From Kocuria sp. (lineage in GTDB: Bacteria; Actinomycetota; Actinomycetes; Actinomycetales; Micrococcaceae): 31,508 bases of DNA. The notes under the pieces were generated by a model. It had not been told where the DNA came from. It was given only the letters and a program-made list of their open reading frames with translations, and ran no database searches. This document shows positions 1-8,396 of the stretch, piece by piece. The position numbers and the translations under genes are program-made. The stretch's first letter is position 1, and every line of letters begins with the position of its first letter. The stretch is taken from contig JAKDKI010000002.1 in NCBI GenBank assembly GCA_030453435.1, positions 1 through 31,508 on the forward strand. The letters run 5' to 3'.

Positions 1-351
1 CCGAAAGTGTCAATGCCAAGTTCAACAGTCATGCCAAGGGAACACTGTGGACACGTCAAGTATTCCGGTGGCTCATGACACACCTCTCGGCGTGAGCCAC
101 ACGACTGTTACGATCGTGGGGATGTCCTCAACGCGCTCATTCATGCCCTCGGCCTTCGAGCCGATCTTTTGGGCACTTCCTATTTCGTTGGGGACCAACG
201 GACAAGTTTCTTCTTGGGGTGCCAATCAGGCTGGCGCTCCGCCCTCGTGGGCGCACGCCTCATCACCGGCCTGAGTTCGTCCCCCGCCTTGCGAGAACGA
301 TGTGAAACTTCTGGCCCGCCCATTTCCTGATGCCCGGACCAAGGTGGTTTC
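1..351. other. Upstream region of the mrp operon, no gene seen
   Basis: No convincing coding sequence is seen. The short open frames lack a ribosome binding site and actinobacterial codon bias. An 8-bp inverted repeat (GTGGCTCA at 68-75, TGAGCCAC at 93-100) could be a terminator for a gene left of the window or an operator. A second small palindrome (CGTTGG at 186-191, CCAACG at 195-200) lies nearer the operon. The mrp promoter is presumably here, but I cannot place a clear -10/-35 pair. Confidence 0.5.
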
Positions 352-3306
352 TTGCTACTCACATGTTTGGTTATCGCGCTTCTCACCTGCTTCGTCTCGC
401 CCCTGGTCACTAAGTTTCTGGGTCGCAATGCAGGTTGGGTTCTCGCGCTGCCTCTGCTCGGCGCAGCTGCGCTAGCCGTTTCATCTTTCGCCGACGCGGC
501 TCGTTCCGGCTCCACTGACACCTCCGGTTCGCCGGTGGTCGAACAATGGGTCCCCTGGATGCCCACGGTTGATGTGGGCCTGGGCCTCCGCATGGACGGC
601 CTGGCCCTGGTGTTCACTCTGCTGGTGCTGGTCATCGGCGCGATGATCATGGTCTACTCCACCCGCTATCTGGAGCCCGGTGGAAAGCACGGCACGTTTT
701 ACCTGCTCATGACGGGTTTTGCCGCGGCCATGCTGGCACTGGTGCTCGCCGACGACCTGATCGTGCTCTACGTCGCGTGGGAAGCCACCACGCTCTGCTC
801 GTTCTTCCTGATCGCCCGTTCCGGAGCGGGGGCACGTGAACCAGCCATCCGCACGCTGCTCGTCACGGTGGCCGGTGGTCTGCTGCTGCTCGCCGCGGTG
901 ACCGTGATGATCATTGCCACGGGCACCACTCGATTGAGCGAGATCCTGGTGAATCCCGTGTGGTCCTCCAACGGTGCGTTGACCACCACGGTGGCTGTGC
1001 TGATCGCGCTGGCCGCATTCACCAAGTCCGCGCAGTTCCCCTTCCAGGCATGGCTGCCGGACTCAATGGTGGCCATCACCCCGGTCTCCGCCTACCTTCA
1101 CGCTGCGGCCATGGTGAAGGCCGGCATCTATTTGCTGCTGCGTTTCTCTCCCGTGTTCGCGGACGTGTCCGTGTGGAACGTCATGCTGGTCACGGCAGGT
1201 CTGATCACCGCGTTGTTCGGCGCGATCGCTGCCCTGCGACGTTACGACCTCAAGGAACTGCTGGCCTACTCGACCATGAGTCAACTGGGACTGCTGGTCA
1301 CAATGATCGGTATCGGCACGCCCGAAGCACTCAAGGCCGCAGTCATTCACACGATCGCCCACGCATTGTTCAAGTCCGCTCTGTTCATGTTCGTCGGTGT
1401 CATCGATCACAGCGCCCACACCAGGGACATGCGTGAGCTGGCGGACATGAAATTGCGGATGCCCATTGCCGCGACGGGCATGGGTCTTGCCGCCGCATCC
1501 ATGGCCGGGGTCCCGCTGCTACTCGGGTTCGTGAGCAAGGAAACGATGCTCAAGGCGTTCCTCGATGCGCCCGGTCCGGCGTGGGCCCCGTGGGTTGTTA
1601 CCGCAGCAGCTGCCGTGGCATCAATCTTCACGTTTGCGTACTCCGCGCGGCTGGTCCTGGGAGCCTTTGGCGGCAGGGCCAAGAAGGCGCAGGATTCCGA
1701 CAACGTGGTTCCCGAAGCCTCCCCCGCGTTCTGGGGTGCCCCCGTCCTTGGTGCGAGCGCCGGGCTGGTACTGGGCGTCGCTCCCTTCCTGCTGGACAAA
1801 CTCGTCACGGTGGGTACGACAGCTTCCGCGGGCGAGGAGGTGGAAGCGCACTTCGCGCTGTGGCACGGCTTGGTGCCCGAGCTGTTCGTCTCCCTGACCG
1901 TGATTGCCATCGGAACCATGATGGTGCTTGCCCGCCGCCGGGTGCACCGCGCCATGGAGCCCTACGATTTCCCGATCTCTGGACTGAACGTCGCGGACAC
2001 GGCGAGGGAGCAGACGATCCGTTTCGGCGGCGTCGTCGGCGGCTGGACCGGAAGTGTTGCTCCCCGCCGTCACCTGAGCATCCCGGCCGTGGCCTTGATT
2101 GCGATTGCTGCCGTTGCCGTGGTCACCATCGACGACTTGCCCGCCGTGGTGGGCGAGCCCAGCGATCCGCTCGACTGGGTGCTCGTGGTGCTCATCGCCT
2201 GCGGTGTGGTGGCCATGATGCAGGCAAAGACGTTGATTGCCGCGATCGTGGTGACCGGTGTGGTCGGTTTCGGCATGACCGTGTGGTTCCTGCAGCTCGG
2301 CGCCACGGACGTGGCTATCACCCAGCTGCTCGTGGAGATCCTGACCGTGTGCGTCATGGTTCTGTTGCTGCGCCGTTTGCCCACCACGTTCGAGAAGACT
2401 CCCCCGCGCAAGCACGTGATTCCGTTGCTGGTCGCCGGTGGCGCGGGCCTGGCCACCACCCTGGGCGTGTGGGCACTGACCGGGCGCCGAGAGATGTCCC
2501 CCGCCTCCGAGTACTTCCTGACCGAGGGCTATAACGAAACCGGTGGCACCAACCTGGTCAACACCATCCTGGTCGACTTCCGTGCCCTGGATACGTTGGG
2601 TGAGCTCACGGTGCTGGGCGTTGCCGGCCTCACCATCGCCGCCCTACTGCGAGCGCGCAAGCCCAGCCCGGAACGCTCCGCGGACATCCAGGACCACTCG
2701 CCGCTGATCGATGCGCGGGACAACACTGTGTTCGTGCGCGTGGCCGCCAAACTGTTGGCGCCGATCATCGTGGCGGGTTCCTTGATCCTGTTGCTGCGCG
2801 GTCACTATGAGCCCGGCGGTGGCTTTATTGCCGCGCTGGTGGGTGGCTCCGGATTCGCCCTGGCCTACCTCGCGGCGCCCACGGACCGTTCGGCCCGAGT
2901 ACAGATGCCGTATCTCCTGCTCATCGGTTTGGGAGTGGCCGTGGGTGTGGGAACCGGGTTCTTGGGCTATCTCGATGGCTCGTTCCTGCGACCGCTGCAC
3001 CCGGAGATCTTCGGCTACCAGACCACCACCGCGCTCGTGTTTGACGTGGGCGTGTACCTTGCCGTGATCGGCGTGATCTTGGCGTCCTTCAACCTGCTGG
3101 GTCGCCCGCCCAAGCGCGGCGGTCAACCGCTGGTGGGCGGTAGTGACCCGGGCGCTCCCACGCATGAATCCGACGTGTCGGATGCTCCCACCATCGATGA
3201 GAAGCGCGCGAAGGGTGACCCGGCGGCGTCGGGCTCATCGGCGAGCGAACACTCCCACGACCATGCCAACCACCCCGATGAATCGGACGAGGTGAACGCA
3301 CGATGA
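352..3306 (+). CDS. mnhA: Na+/H+ antiporter subunit A fused to subunit B (MrpA/MnhA + MnhB)
   Basis: This 984-aa polytopic membrane protein is the large subunit of the Mrp cation/proton antiporter, which exports Na+ in exchange for H+ for pH and salt homeostasis. The N-terminal two thirds is the NuoL/ND5-like proton-channel module. It shows the conserved membrane Glu144 in WEATTLCS, the lysine in FTKSAQ and the histidine-rich helix near AYLHAAAMVK. The C-terminal part, from about residue 790, matches MnhB (LLLRGHYEPGGGF, then PEIFGYQTT). A and B fusions are usual in Actinobacteria. The TTG start at 352 follows AAGGTGG at 341-347. The tail is His- and Asp-rich and hydrophilic. The stop overlaps the next ATG (ATGA), so the genes are translationally coupled. 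Confidence 0.93.
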   Translation: MLLTCLVIALLTCFVSPLVTKFLGRNAGWVLALPLLGAAALAVSSFADAARSGSTDTSGSPVVEQWVPWMPTVDVGLGLRMDGLALVFTLLVLVIGAMIMVYSTRYLEPGGKHGTFYLLMTGFAAAMLALVLADDLIVLYVAWEATTLCSFFLIARSGAGAREPAIRTLLVTVAGGLLLLAAVTVMIIATGTTRLSEILVNPVWSSNGALTTTVAVLIALAAFTKSAQFPFQAWLPDSMVAITPVSAYLHAAAMVKAGIYLLLRFSPVFADVSVWNVMLVTAGLITALFGAIAALRRYDLKELLAYSTMSQLGLLVTMIGIGTPEALKAAVIHTIAHALFKSALFMFVGVIDHSAHTRDMRELADMKLRMPIAATGMGLAAASMAGVPLLLGFVSKETMLKAFLDAPGPAWAPWVVTAAAAVASIFTFAYSARLVLGAFGGRAKKAQDSDNVVPEASPAFWGAPVLGASAGLVLGVAPFLLDKLVTVGTTASAGEEVEAHFALWHGLVPELFVSLTVIAIGTMMVLARRRVHRAMEPYDFPISGLNVADTAREQTIRFGGVVGGWTGSVAPRRHLSIPAVALIAIAAVAVVTIDDLPAVVGEPSDPLDWVLVVLIACGVVAMMQAKTLIAAIVVTGVVGFGMTVWFLQLGATDVAITQLLVEILTVCVMVLLLRRLPTTFEKTPPRKHVIPLLVAGGAGLATTLGVWALTGRREMSPASEYFLTEGYNETGGTNLVNTILVDFRALDTLGELTVLGVAGLTIAALLRARKPSPERSADIQDHSPLIDARDNTVFVRVAAKLLAPIIVAGSLILLLRGHYEPGGGFIAALVGGSGFALAYLAAPTDRSARVQMPYLLLIGLGVAVGVGTGFLGYLDGSFLRPLHPEIFGYQTTTALVFDVGVYLAVIGVILASFNLLGRPPKRGGQPLVGGSDPGAPTHESDVSDAPTIDEKRAKGDPAASGSSASEHSHDHANHPDESDEVNAR

Positions 3307-3629
3307 CCGTTGCCATTACCGCCGGCCTGCTCGTCTTCGGGGCCGTGTACTTGATGATGAAGCGCGAAATGCTGCGCGTGATCCTGGGGTTCATCCTGCT
3401 GGGGCACGCGGGCAATGTCGTGCTCATGGCCGCAGGCGGGACCTCCCGCCGTGACCTGCCGTATGGCTCCCCCGATGACCTTTCAACCATTGCCGATCCG
3501 CTGCCGCAGGCATTCGTGCTGACCGCGATCGTGATTGCCTTCTCCATCACCATCGTCATGCTGGTGCTCGCGGTGACCGGCAACGATGATGATGACACCG
3601 CCGCGACCGCCCAGGAGGTGCAAGAGTGA
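3303..3629 (+). CDS. mnhC: Na+/H+ antiporter subunit C (MrpC/MnhC, NuoK-like)
   Basis: A 108-aa protein with three predicted membrane helices, matching the NuoK-like MnhC subunit in size. Family-typical features are the VILGFILLGHAGNVVLMA helix and DPLPQAFVLTAIVIAFS, where the last helix begins. It sits in the membrane between the A and D modules of the complex. ATG at 3303 overlaps the mnhA stop, and its own TGA overlaps the GTG start of mnhD. The acidic cytoplasmic tail (NDDDD) is short. The call is secure from sequence and from position in an intact A-G operon. Confidence 0.92.
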   Translation: MTVAITAGLLVFGAVYLMMKREMLRVILGFILLGHAGNVVLMAAGGTSRRDLPYGSPDDLSTIADPLPQAFVLTAIVIAFSITIVMLVLAVTGNDDDDTAATAQEVQE

Positions 3630-5323
3630 GCGCCGCACTCCTCCCCCTGTTCGTCGCGGTTCCCCTCATGATGGCCGCGCTGCTGGTCATTGTGGGCAAC
3701 CGTCGCGCGGTTCACGCGGTGGGCCTGCTGGGCACCATGATTGTCGCGGTGGGTGCCGCCGTGGCGCTCGTGCTCGAGTTCCGTTCCGGCGGGGCCATCG
3801 CCCATGGCATCAGCTCGTGGCCGTTCGGCATTGCAATCCCGTTCGTGGCCGATATGTTCACCGCGCTCATGCTCGTGGTGACCGGCCTGCTCACCATTGT
3901 GTGTTCGTGGTTCGCCATCGCCTCGGGACGAGCGGCCAACGTGTACTTCGCGCCGCTCGTGCTGGTGCTCACCGCCGGTGTGAACGGTGCCCTGCTGACC
4001 GCGGATCTGTTCAACCTGTTCGTGTTCATCGAGGTCATGCTCCTGCCCTCCTACGGGTTGTTCGTCCTGGCTGCCCGTCACAAGGGCACGTTGCAGCAAG
4101 TGGCCGGCGCGCGCCTTTACGTGACGCTGAACCTGCTGACCTCCACCGTGTTCCTGATCGGCGTGGGTTTCATTTACGGCACTGCGGGCACCGTGAACAT
4201 GGCCGAACTGGCAGGTCTGGCCAGCACGGATCCCACGGTTGCAATCTCCGGCGCGGTGTGTCTGTTTGCGCTTGGGATCAAGGCCTCGGTGGTACCGGTC
4301 CACGGTTGGCTCGCCGCGGCCTACCCTGCGACCTCACCCGCCATCACGGCTCTGTTCTCCGGGCTGCACACCAAGGTCGCCATTTACGGCATCTACCGCA
4401 TGTACGCCGTGCTCTTCGACGGCGATACCCGTTGGCTCTGGATCGGCGTGACCCTGTTCTGCCTGACCATGGTCATCGGCGTGCTGGGTGCGGTCGGTGA
4501 GAAAACCACCCGCTCCATCCTGGCATTCCACATGATCAGCCAGATCGGTTACATCTTGCTGGGCGTCGCGCTGTTCACCCTGGCCGGTCTCACCGCGGGC
4601 ATCTTCTACCTGCTGCACCACATGATCGTGAAGGCCTCGCTGTTCCTGTCCACCGGCGCGGTCGAGGTTCGTTACGGCACCGGTGAGATCGGGAAGCTCT
4701 CGAAGATGGCCAAGCGAGAGCCGATCATCGCGGTCGCGTTCTTCGTCGCCGCGCTGTCGCTGGCCGGCCTCCCGCCGTTCTCAGGCTTCGTCGCGAAGTT
4801 CACCCTGATCCTCGCCTCGGTTGAGGCGGGGCAGATCGCAGCGGTTGTCGTAATGCTCCTGGTCAGCCTGATCACGTTGCTCTCGATGCTCAAGATCTGG
4901 AACGGCGTGTTCTGGGGCGATTCGAAGGCCTCGGAGCAGAATTCGGATTCCGACGCCGACGCTACCGCAGCTCCCGCAGTCAACGGGGGCCTTCCGGAGG
5001 GCACGCCTTCCGGCACAGGTACGGCTCGCACGCAGCCCGCGGCCGGATCGTCTGAGGGCGCCCAACCTTTGGGTGGCGTGGCTACCAAGGAGGCTCCTGC
5101 AGCATCGGTGACTAGCGCGCCCTCGGAAACCGAGGCGTCGTCGGCGACTGCCGTGGCCGAGCGGCCTCGAATCGGTTGGGCGTTGGCCGGACCCGCCGTT
5201 TTCACCGCAGCGATCACGCTGGGTCTAGGACTGGGTGCTGAGCTGCTGCTGGGCCTGTCCGCGACTGCGGCCGAAGGATTACTCGACACCACGGCGTATG
5301 TACAGGCGGTGATGGGTTCATGA
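3626..5323 (+). CDS. mnhD: Na+/H+ antiporter subunit D (MrpD/MnhD, NuoM/N-like)
   Basis: A 565-aa NuoM/N-like proton-channel subunit of the Mrp antiporter. The essential membrane glutamate is Glu136 (LFVFIEVMLLPSYG), and the lysine of helix 7/8 is in GLHTKVAIYG near residue 250. The GTG start at 3626 follows a perfect AGGAGGTG. The family is usually about 490-510 aa. Here an Ala/Ser/Thr/Glu-rich low-complexity segment of about 80 residues (432-513) is inserted before the final membrane helix (about 515-535), which accounts for the extra length. That segment is probably a cytoplasmic loop. The gene is coupled to mnhC and mnhE by 4-bp overlaps. Confidence 0.93.
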   Translation: MSAALLPLFVAVPLMMAALLVIVGNRRAVHAVGLLGTMIVAVGAAVALVLEFRSGGAIAHGISSWPFGIAIPFVADMFTALMLVVTGLLTIVCSWFAIASGRAANVYFAPLVLVLTAGVNGALLTADLFNLFVFIEVMLLPSYGLFVLAARHKGTLQQVAGARLYVTLNLLTSTVFLIGVGFIYGTAGTVNMAELAGLASTDPTVAISGAVCLFALGIKASVVPVHGWLAAAYPATSPAITALFSGLHTKVAIYGIYRMYAVLFDGDTRWLWIGVTLFCLTMVIGVLGAVGEKTTRSILAFHMISQIGYILLGVALFTLAGLTAGIFYLLHHMIVKASLFLSTGAVEVRYGTGEIGKLSKMAKREPIIAVAFFVAALSLAGLPPFSGFVAKFTLILASVEAGQIAAVVVMLLVSLITLLSMLKIWNGVFWGDSKASEQNSDSDADATAAPAVNGGLPEGTPSGTGTARTQPAAGSSEGAQPLGGVATKEAPAASVTSAPSETEASSATAVAERPRIGWALAGPAVFTAAITLGLGLGAELLLGLSATAAEGLLDTTAYVQAVMGS

Positions 5324-5721
5324 GTTGGTTGACATGGCCATTCAGATGTATTGGTTTCTTCCTGTGGTTCTCCAAGGAAATGGTGACCTCCAGCGCGGCG
5401 GTGCTGAAGGACAACCTGACGCCCGGGCAGAACTCCACTCCGGGCATCACGGCGTTCGACAGTCAGTGCCGCAACGATTACGAAATCACGCTGCTCGCGG
5501 CTCTCATCACTCTGACCCCGGGCACCCTCACGCTGGGGCTGAACGCGGATTCCAAGGTGTCGCAAGCGGACGTGGCCGGCTCGTCTCCCGCCAAGACCGG
5601 ACCGCTGACGATCTATGTGCACAGCCTGTATTCGGGTAGCGGGGATGCCACCCGTGAGGAACTGCGGGACATGGAAACCCGGATGCTGCGCGGGATCCGC
5701 AGGGAAGGAGCGCCCTCATGA
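5320..5721 (+). CDS. mnhE: Na+/H+ antiporter subunit E (MrpE/MnhE)
   Basis: A 133-aa subunit. A hydrophobic N-terminus (WLTWPFRCIGFFLWFSKEM) is followed by an MnhE domain with the diagnostic ITLLAALITLTPGTLTL-like segment (here from about residue 57) and the IYVHSLY motif. MnhE is needed for full antiport activity and sits at the interface of the complex. It is slightly shorter than the common form of about 160 aa. ATG at 5320 overlaps the mnhD stop, and its stop overlaps the mnhF ATG. Confidence 0.9.
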   Translation: MSWLTWPFRCIGFFLWFSKEMVTSSAAVLKDNLTPGQNSTPGITAFDSQCRNDYEITLLAALITLTPGTLTLGLNADSKVSQADVAGSSPAKTGPLTIYVHSLYSGSGDATREELRDMETRMLRGIRREGAPS

Positions 5722-5975
5722 TCGGCGTGGACGTGGGAATTCTGATTATCGGCGTCGCGTGTTTGGCGTCCGCGTACCGCATCCTCACGGGGCCAACCGA
5801 GGCTGATCGCGCCGTGGCCGGTGATCTGTTGCTGTTCGGTTTCGTGGGGCTCATCGCGTTATTCGGGGTGCGGGTGGCCAATGAGTACACGTTCGACATC
5901 GTTCTGGTCGCCGCACTCGTGGGCTTCCTGAGCGCCCTGTCGCTGGCCCGTGCACTGACAAGGGGGAAGCGCTGA
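5718..5975 (+). CDS. mnhF: Na+/H+ antiporter subunit F (MrpF/MnhF)
   Basis: An 85-aa protein with three membrane helices, as expected for MnhF. The conserved loop YRILTGPTEADRAVAGDLL (about residues 21-39) contains the Asp/Arg signature GPT..DR. The second helix is followed by the short loop RVANEYTFD, and the last helix is DIVLVAALVGFLSALSLAR. Its TGA overlaps the mnhG ATG as TGATG, completing the fully overlapping operon. Confidence 0.92.
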   Translation: MIGVDVGILIIGVACLASAYRILTGPTEADRAVAGDLLLFGFVGLIALFGVRVANEYTFDIVLVAALVGFLSALSLARALTRGKR

Positions 5976-6364
5976 TGGATCTGTTGACGCTTATCGGAAA
6001 CATCACCATTGTCATTGGCGCGCTGATTTTCGCGACCGCGGCGCTGGGCGTGCTGCGCTTCCCAGACGCTTACATGCGCGTCTCGGCGGTGGGAACGGCG
6101 GGCGGTGTGGGCATCGTGCTGATTGTCGTCGGTGCCCTAGCCATCCAGCCTTCGATTCCGAACGTAGTGAAGGTGGTGCTCATTCTGGTTGTGCACCTGG
6201 CATCATCCGCGGTCGGCACCATGGCGATCGCCCGCGCCACATACATCACTCGCACTCCCCTGGAGCACTTCGAGTTCGATGAGCTGGCGCAGGCCACCCC
6301 TGAAACGGATGCGGAAGAAGAGGAATTGTCGGCCGAGCGCGGTGCCGAGAAACGCCGTTCCTGA
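5975..6364 (+). CDS. mnhG: Na+/H+ antiporter subunit G (MrpG/MnhG)
   Basis: A 129-aa protein with three membrane helices. MnhG hallmarks are visible: GVLRFPDAYMRVSAVGTAGGVG (about residues 25-46) and the helix VLILVVHLASSAVGTMAIARA followed by the R-T-P element (ITRTPLEH). The C-terminal 25 residues are a Glu-rich soluble tail. It is the last gene of the operon. No run of T follows, only a weak hairpin (CTGGGA 6383-6388 with TCCCAG 6396-6401). Confidence 0.92.
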   Translation: MDLLTLIGNITIVIGALIFATAALGVLRFPDAYMRVSAVGTAGGVGIVLIVVGALAIQPSIPNVVKVVLILVVHLASSAVGTMAIARATYITRTPLEHFEFDELAQATPETDAEEEELSAERGAEKRRS

Positions 6365-6453
6365 ATCCGAGAAGAGGCAATCCTGGGAAAGCAGCTCCCA
6401 GCGCGAAACGTGCACAAGTGATCGTTTAGAGGGACGGACACACCCCGAAGAAA

Positions 6454-6523
6454 CCGTGTACCAATGAACTGCTATTCACTCGGCCACCCAAGATTTGCGA
6501 CGAATTCGTTCATTGGTACACGG
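6454..6523. repeat. 16-bp perfect inverted repeat with a 38-nt loop
   Basis: CCGTGTACCAATGAAC (6454-6469) is repeated exactly in inverted form at 6508-6523, separated by 38 nt. It lies between the mrp operon and the convergent small helical protein gene. Transcribed, it would form a strong stem. There is no T-run, so it is not a classic intrinsic terminator. It could be a shared processing or termination structure, or a mobile-repeat remnant. Confidence 0.7.
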
Positions 6524-6622
6524 CTTTCGAAGAGAGCATCCCGGGGGCACCAAATCGGAGCCCAGTGCTCGTCTCTGGCGTTCAGGTCGACACAGAAGTG
6601 CCGCGGGATTGCGGCCCACCGA

Positions 6623-7099
6623 CTATGACTGCGTGAGCTGATGGGCCAGCTTCAATCGCAGACTTTCCAGCTCGTCCTCCTGATCCCGAGCCCGATCGAG
6701 CAATTTCTGGAGCAGTGTCTTGTCTAGGCGGTCATCCTCGACCTCCAGGAGCATGCGCCAGCCCAAAGATTTGGCATGAACCGCAGCGGTAAGTGCCTCC
6801 AGCTCTTCAATGTCGGACAGTGGCGACCGCTGAACCAATCGTTCGTTGGGCTTGAACCGTGCCACCTTTTCGGCAATGCGCGCAGGAATGTCCTTGAGCT
6901 GGCTGGGCTTCACGTCGAATGCGGACATGATCTTTTCGAGCGATCTCTGGTCCTCACCAATGTCGTAGGACATACGCGTGACCTTGGCACGCACCTCGTG
7001 GTCGCCATGCCCCTGCGCCACCCGCCGGAACGCGTCCACACCTGCAGCAGACCCAGCATGATGGTCCTGCAGGTACGTCTCGATCGTCTTACTGATCAT
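6623..7099 (-). CDS. Small helical protein, possibly ferritin-like, function unknown
   Basis: A 158-aa protein that appears entirely helical and rich in charged residues. Segments such as KTIETYLQDHHAGSAAGVDAFR and SDIEELEALTAAVHAKSLGWRMLLEV look like the long helices of a four-helix, ferritin-like bundle, but I see no clear set of di-iron ligands and do not name a family. The ATG at 7099 is preferred over an upstream in-frame codon because AAAGGCGG lies 8 nt before it. It stands alone, convergent with the mrp operon. A structure prediction would settle the fold. Confidence 0.6.
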   Translation of the reverse strand: MISKTIETYLQDHHAGSAAGVDAFRRVAQGHGDHEVRAKVTRMSYDIGEDQRSLEKIMSAFDVKPSQLKDIPARIAEKVARFKPNERLVQRSPLSDIEELEALTAAVHAKSLGWRMLLEVEDDRLDKTLLQKLLDRARDQEDELESLRLKLAHQLTQS

Positions 7100-7207
7100 G
7101 AGGTAAGCCGCCTTTCTATTGTTTTTCACCACGCTACGTAACCGCGGCGAGAGGCGCCACCCCCGTACGAGGGTGGGCGCGGCGTCGTCGGCGACAATTT
7201 GGAGAGC

Positions 7208-7244
7208 AGAAAGGCCGCGATCAGTAACGACCGCGGACCTTTCT
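7208..7244. terminator. Probable bidirectional terminator 3' of the alcohol dehydrogenase gene
   Basis: AGAAAGG (7208-7214) pairs with CCTTTCT (7238-7244), and CCGCG (7215-7219) pairs with CGCGG (7232-7236), with one bulged base and a 12-nt loop. It lies 11 bp beyond the dehydrogenase stop at 7255. The A and T flanks give a short U-run on either strand. Confidence 0.65.
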
Positions 7245-7254
7245 TTGCTAGCTA

Positions 7255-8307
7255 TCAGGCGTGCGGGGCGACGACGGCGCGCGCGGACAGCTTGCCGTCA
7301 CGCAGCTTCTCGTAGGCCTCGAGTGCGTTGTCGAGCGTGTACTTCTCGACCGCCGGGACAATCTGGCCGGCACGGTACATGGCGACCACCTCGTGGAGTT
7401 CCTCGATGGTGCCCCAGTAGGTGGACGAGAAGTTCACCTCGTAGGGCACGGCGAAGAAGTTCCACGCGAATTCGCCACCGGCAATGCCCACAACCGTCAG
7501 TGAGCCGCGCTGCGCAACGGTCGCGGCACCGAGCGCGATAGTTGGGCCAGCGCCGACGAAGTCGAACACAGCGTCGACGCCGCGGCCACCGGTGAGTTCG
7601 CGGATCTTGGCGGCCTGGCCCTCACCACCGGGAACGGTGACGGCGCCGAACTTCTCGGCCTCGGCCATGGCCTCGGGCTTCATATCGGTTGCAATGACCG
7701 TGGCTCCGGTGAACGCCTTGAGGATCTGCACGCCCACTAGGCCCAGGCCGCCCAGGCCGATGACCAGAGCGGTGCTGCCGCCCTTGTCGAGATACGGGAG
7801 GGCACGCTTGATGGCGTGGTAGGGGGTGAGGCCCGCGTCGGCGAGGGGTGCGGCGGCGACGGGATCGACGTCGTCACCGAGCGGGACCAAGTTGCGTGCC
7901 GGCGCGACCATGTATTCGGCCATGCCGCCGTCGCGGCCGATGCCGTTGGCCATGAAGCCGACTTCCTGCGGGTTCTCGCAGTACGTGTCCTGACCGCGCG
8001 TGCACGGCGGGCAGTGGCCGCAGCCAATGGGTCCGTAACAGAGGTAGGCGTCGCCCTTGGTGAATCCGGTGACACCAGGACCGACTTCCTCAACCCAACC
8101 GGAGTTCTCGTGACCGAGGATGAACGGTGGTTCCATGAGACCACCGTTGGGATCAGATTCGAAGTCGTTGAAGATCGCAACGTCAGAGTGGCAGGCACCC
8201 GCGCCGGCGATCTTCAGGAGCACCTCCCCCGGGCCCGGAGTGGGCTTCTCCACCTCTTTGAGAACGGGGAATTTCTTGAACGATTCGACGACAACTGCCT
8301 TCAACAC
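7255..8307 (-). CDS. Zinc-dependent NAD(P)+ alcohol dehydrogenase
   Basis: A 350-aa medium-chain dehydrogenase that oxidises alcohols or reduces carbonyls with NAD(P). Cys39-His40 and the GHE motif (His66-Glu67) are at the catalytic zinc site, and Asp157 takes the third-ligand position, as in the Rhodococcus ruber ADH-A type. Four structural-zinc cysteines are at 96, 99, 102 and 110 (CGHCPPC...C). The Rossmann motif GLGGLG is at 184-189. The similarity to ADH-A includes LADAGLTPYHAI and the STYWGT segment. The start is GTG at 8307, with GGGAG a few bases upstream. It is transcribed alone, and a palindrome in the 5' region suggests local repression. The substrate cannot be told from sequence. 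Confidence 0.92.
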   Translation of the reverse strand: MLKAVVVESFKKFPVLKEVEKPTPGPGEVLLKIAGAGACHSDVAIFNDFESDPNGGLMEPPFILGHENSGWVEEVGPGVTGFTKGDAYLCYGPIGCGHCPPCTRGQDTYCENPQEVGFMANGIGRDGGMAEYMVAPARNLVPLGDDVDPVAAAPLADAGLTPYHAIKRALPYLDKGGSTALVIGLGGLGLVGVQILKAFTGATVIATDMKPEAMAEAEKFGAVTVPGGEGQAAKIRELTGGRGVDAVFDFVGAGPTIALGAATVAQRGSLTVVGIAGGEFAWNFFAVPYEVNFSSTYWGTIEELHEVVAMYRAGQIVPAVEKYTLDNALEAYEKLRDGKLSARAVVAPHA

Positions 8308-8320
8308 TGCTCCCTTCGGT

Positions 8321-8336
8321 ATAAGAACAATCTTAT
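8321..8336. promoter_or_regulatory. Palindrome upstream of the alcohol dehydrogenase gene, candidate operator
   Basis: ATAAGA (8321-8326) and TCTTAT (8331-8336) form a perfect 6-bp inverted repeat with a 4-nt centre. It starts 14 bp from the GTG start and just upstream of the ribosome binding site. Its AT-rich sequence stands out in this GC-rich genome, and it probably overlaps the promoter or the transcription start. Confidence 0.5.
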
Positions 8337-8396
8337 CGGGAGCGGGTTACGGCCCGGTAAATGAACACACCTTGTGCGCCGGTATGCCGCGGATTT

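Noticed and set aside
3089..4303. 404-codon minus-strand open frame over the mrp genes
   Set aside because: It is antisense to mnhA, mnhC and mnhD, whose coding is certain. Its product is a His/Arg/Gly-rich shadow.
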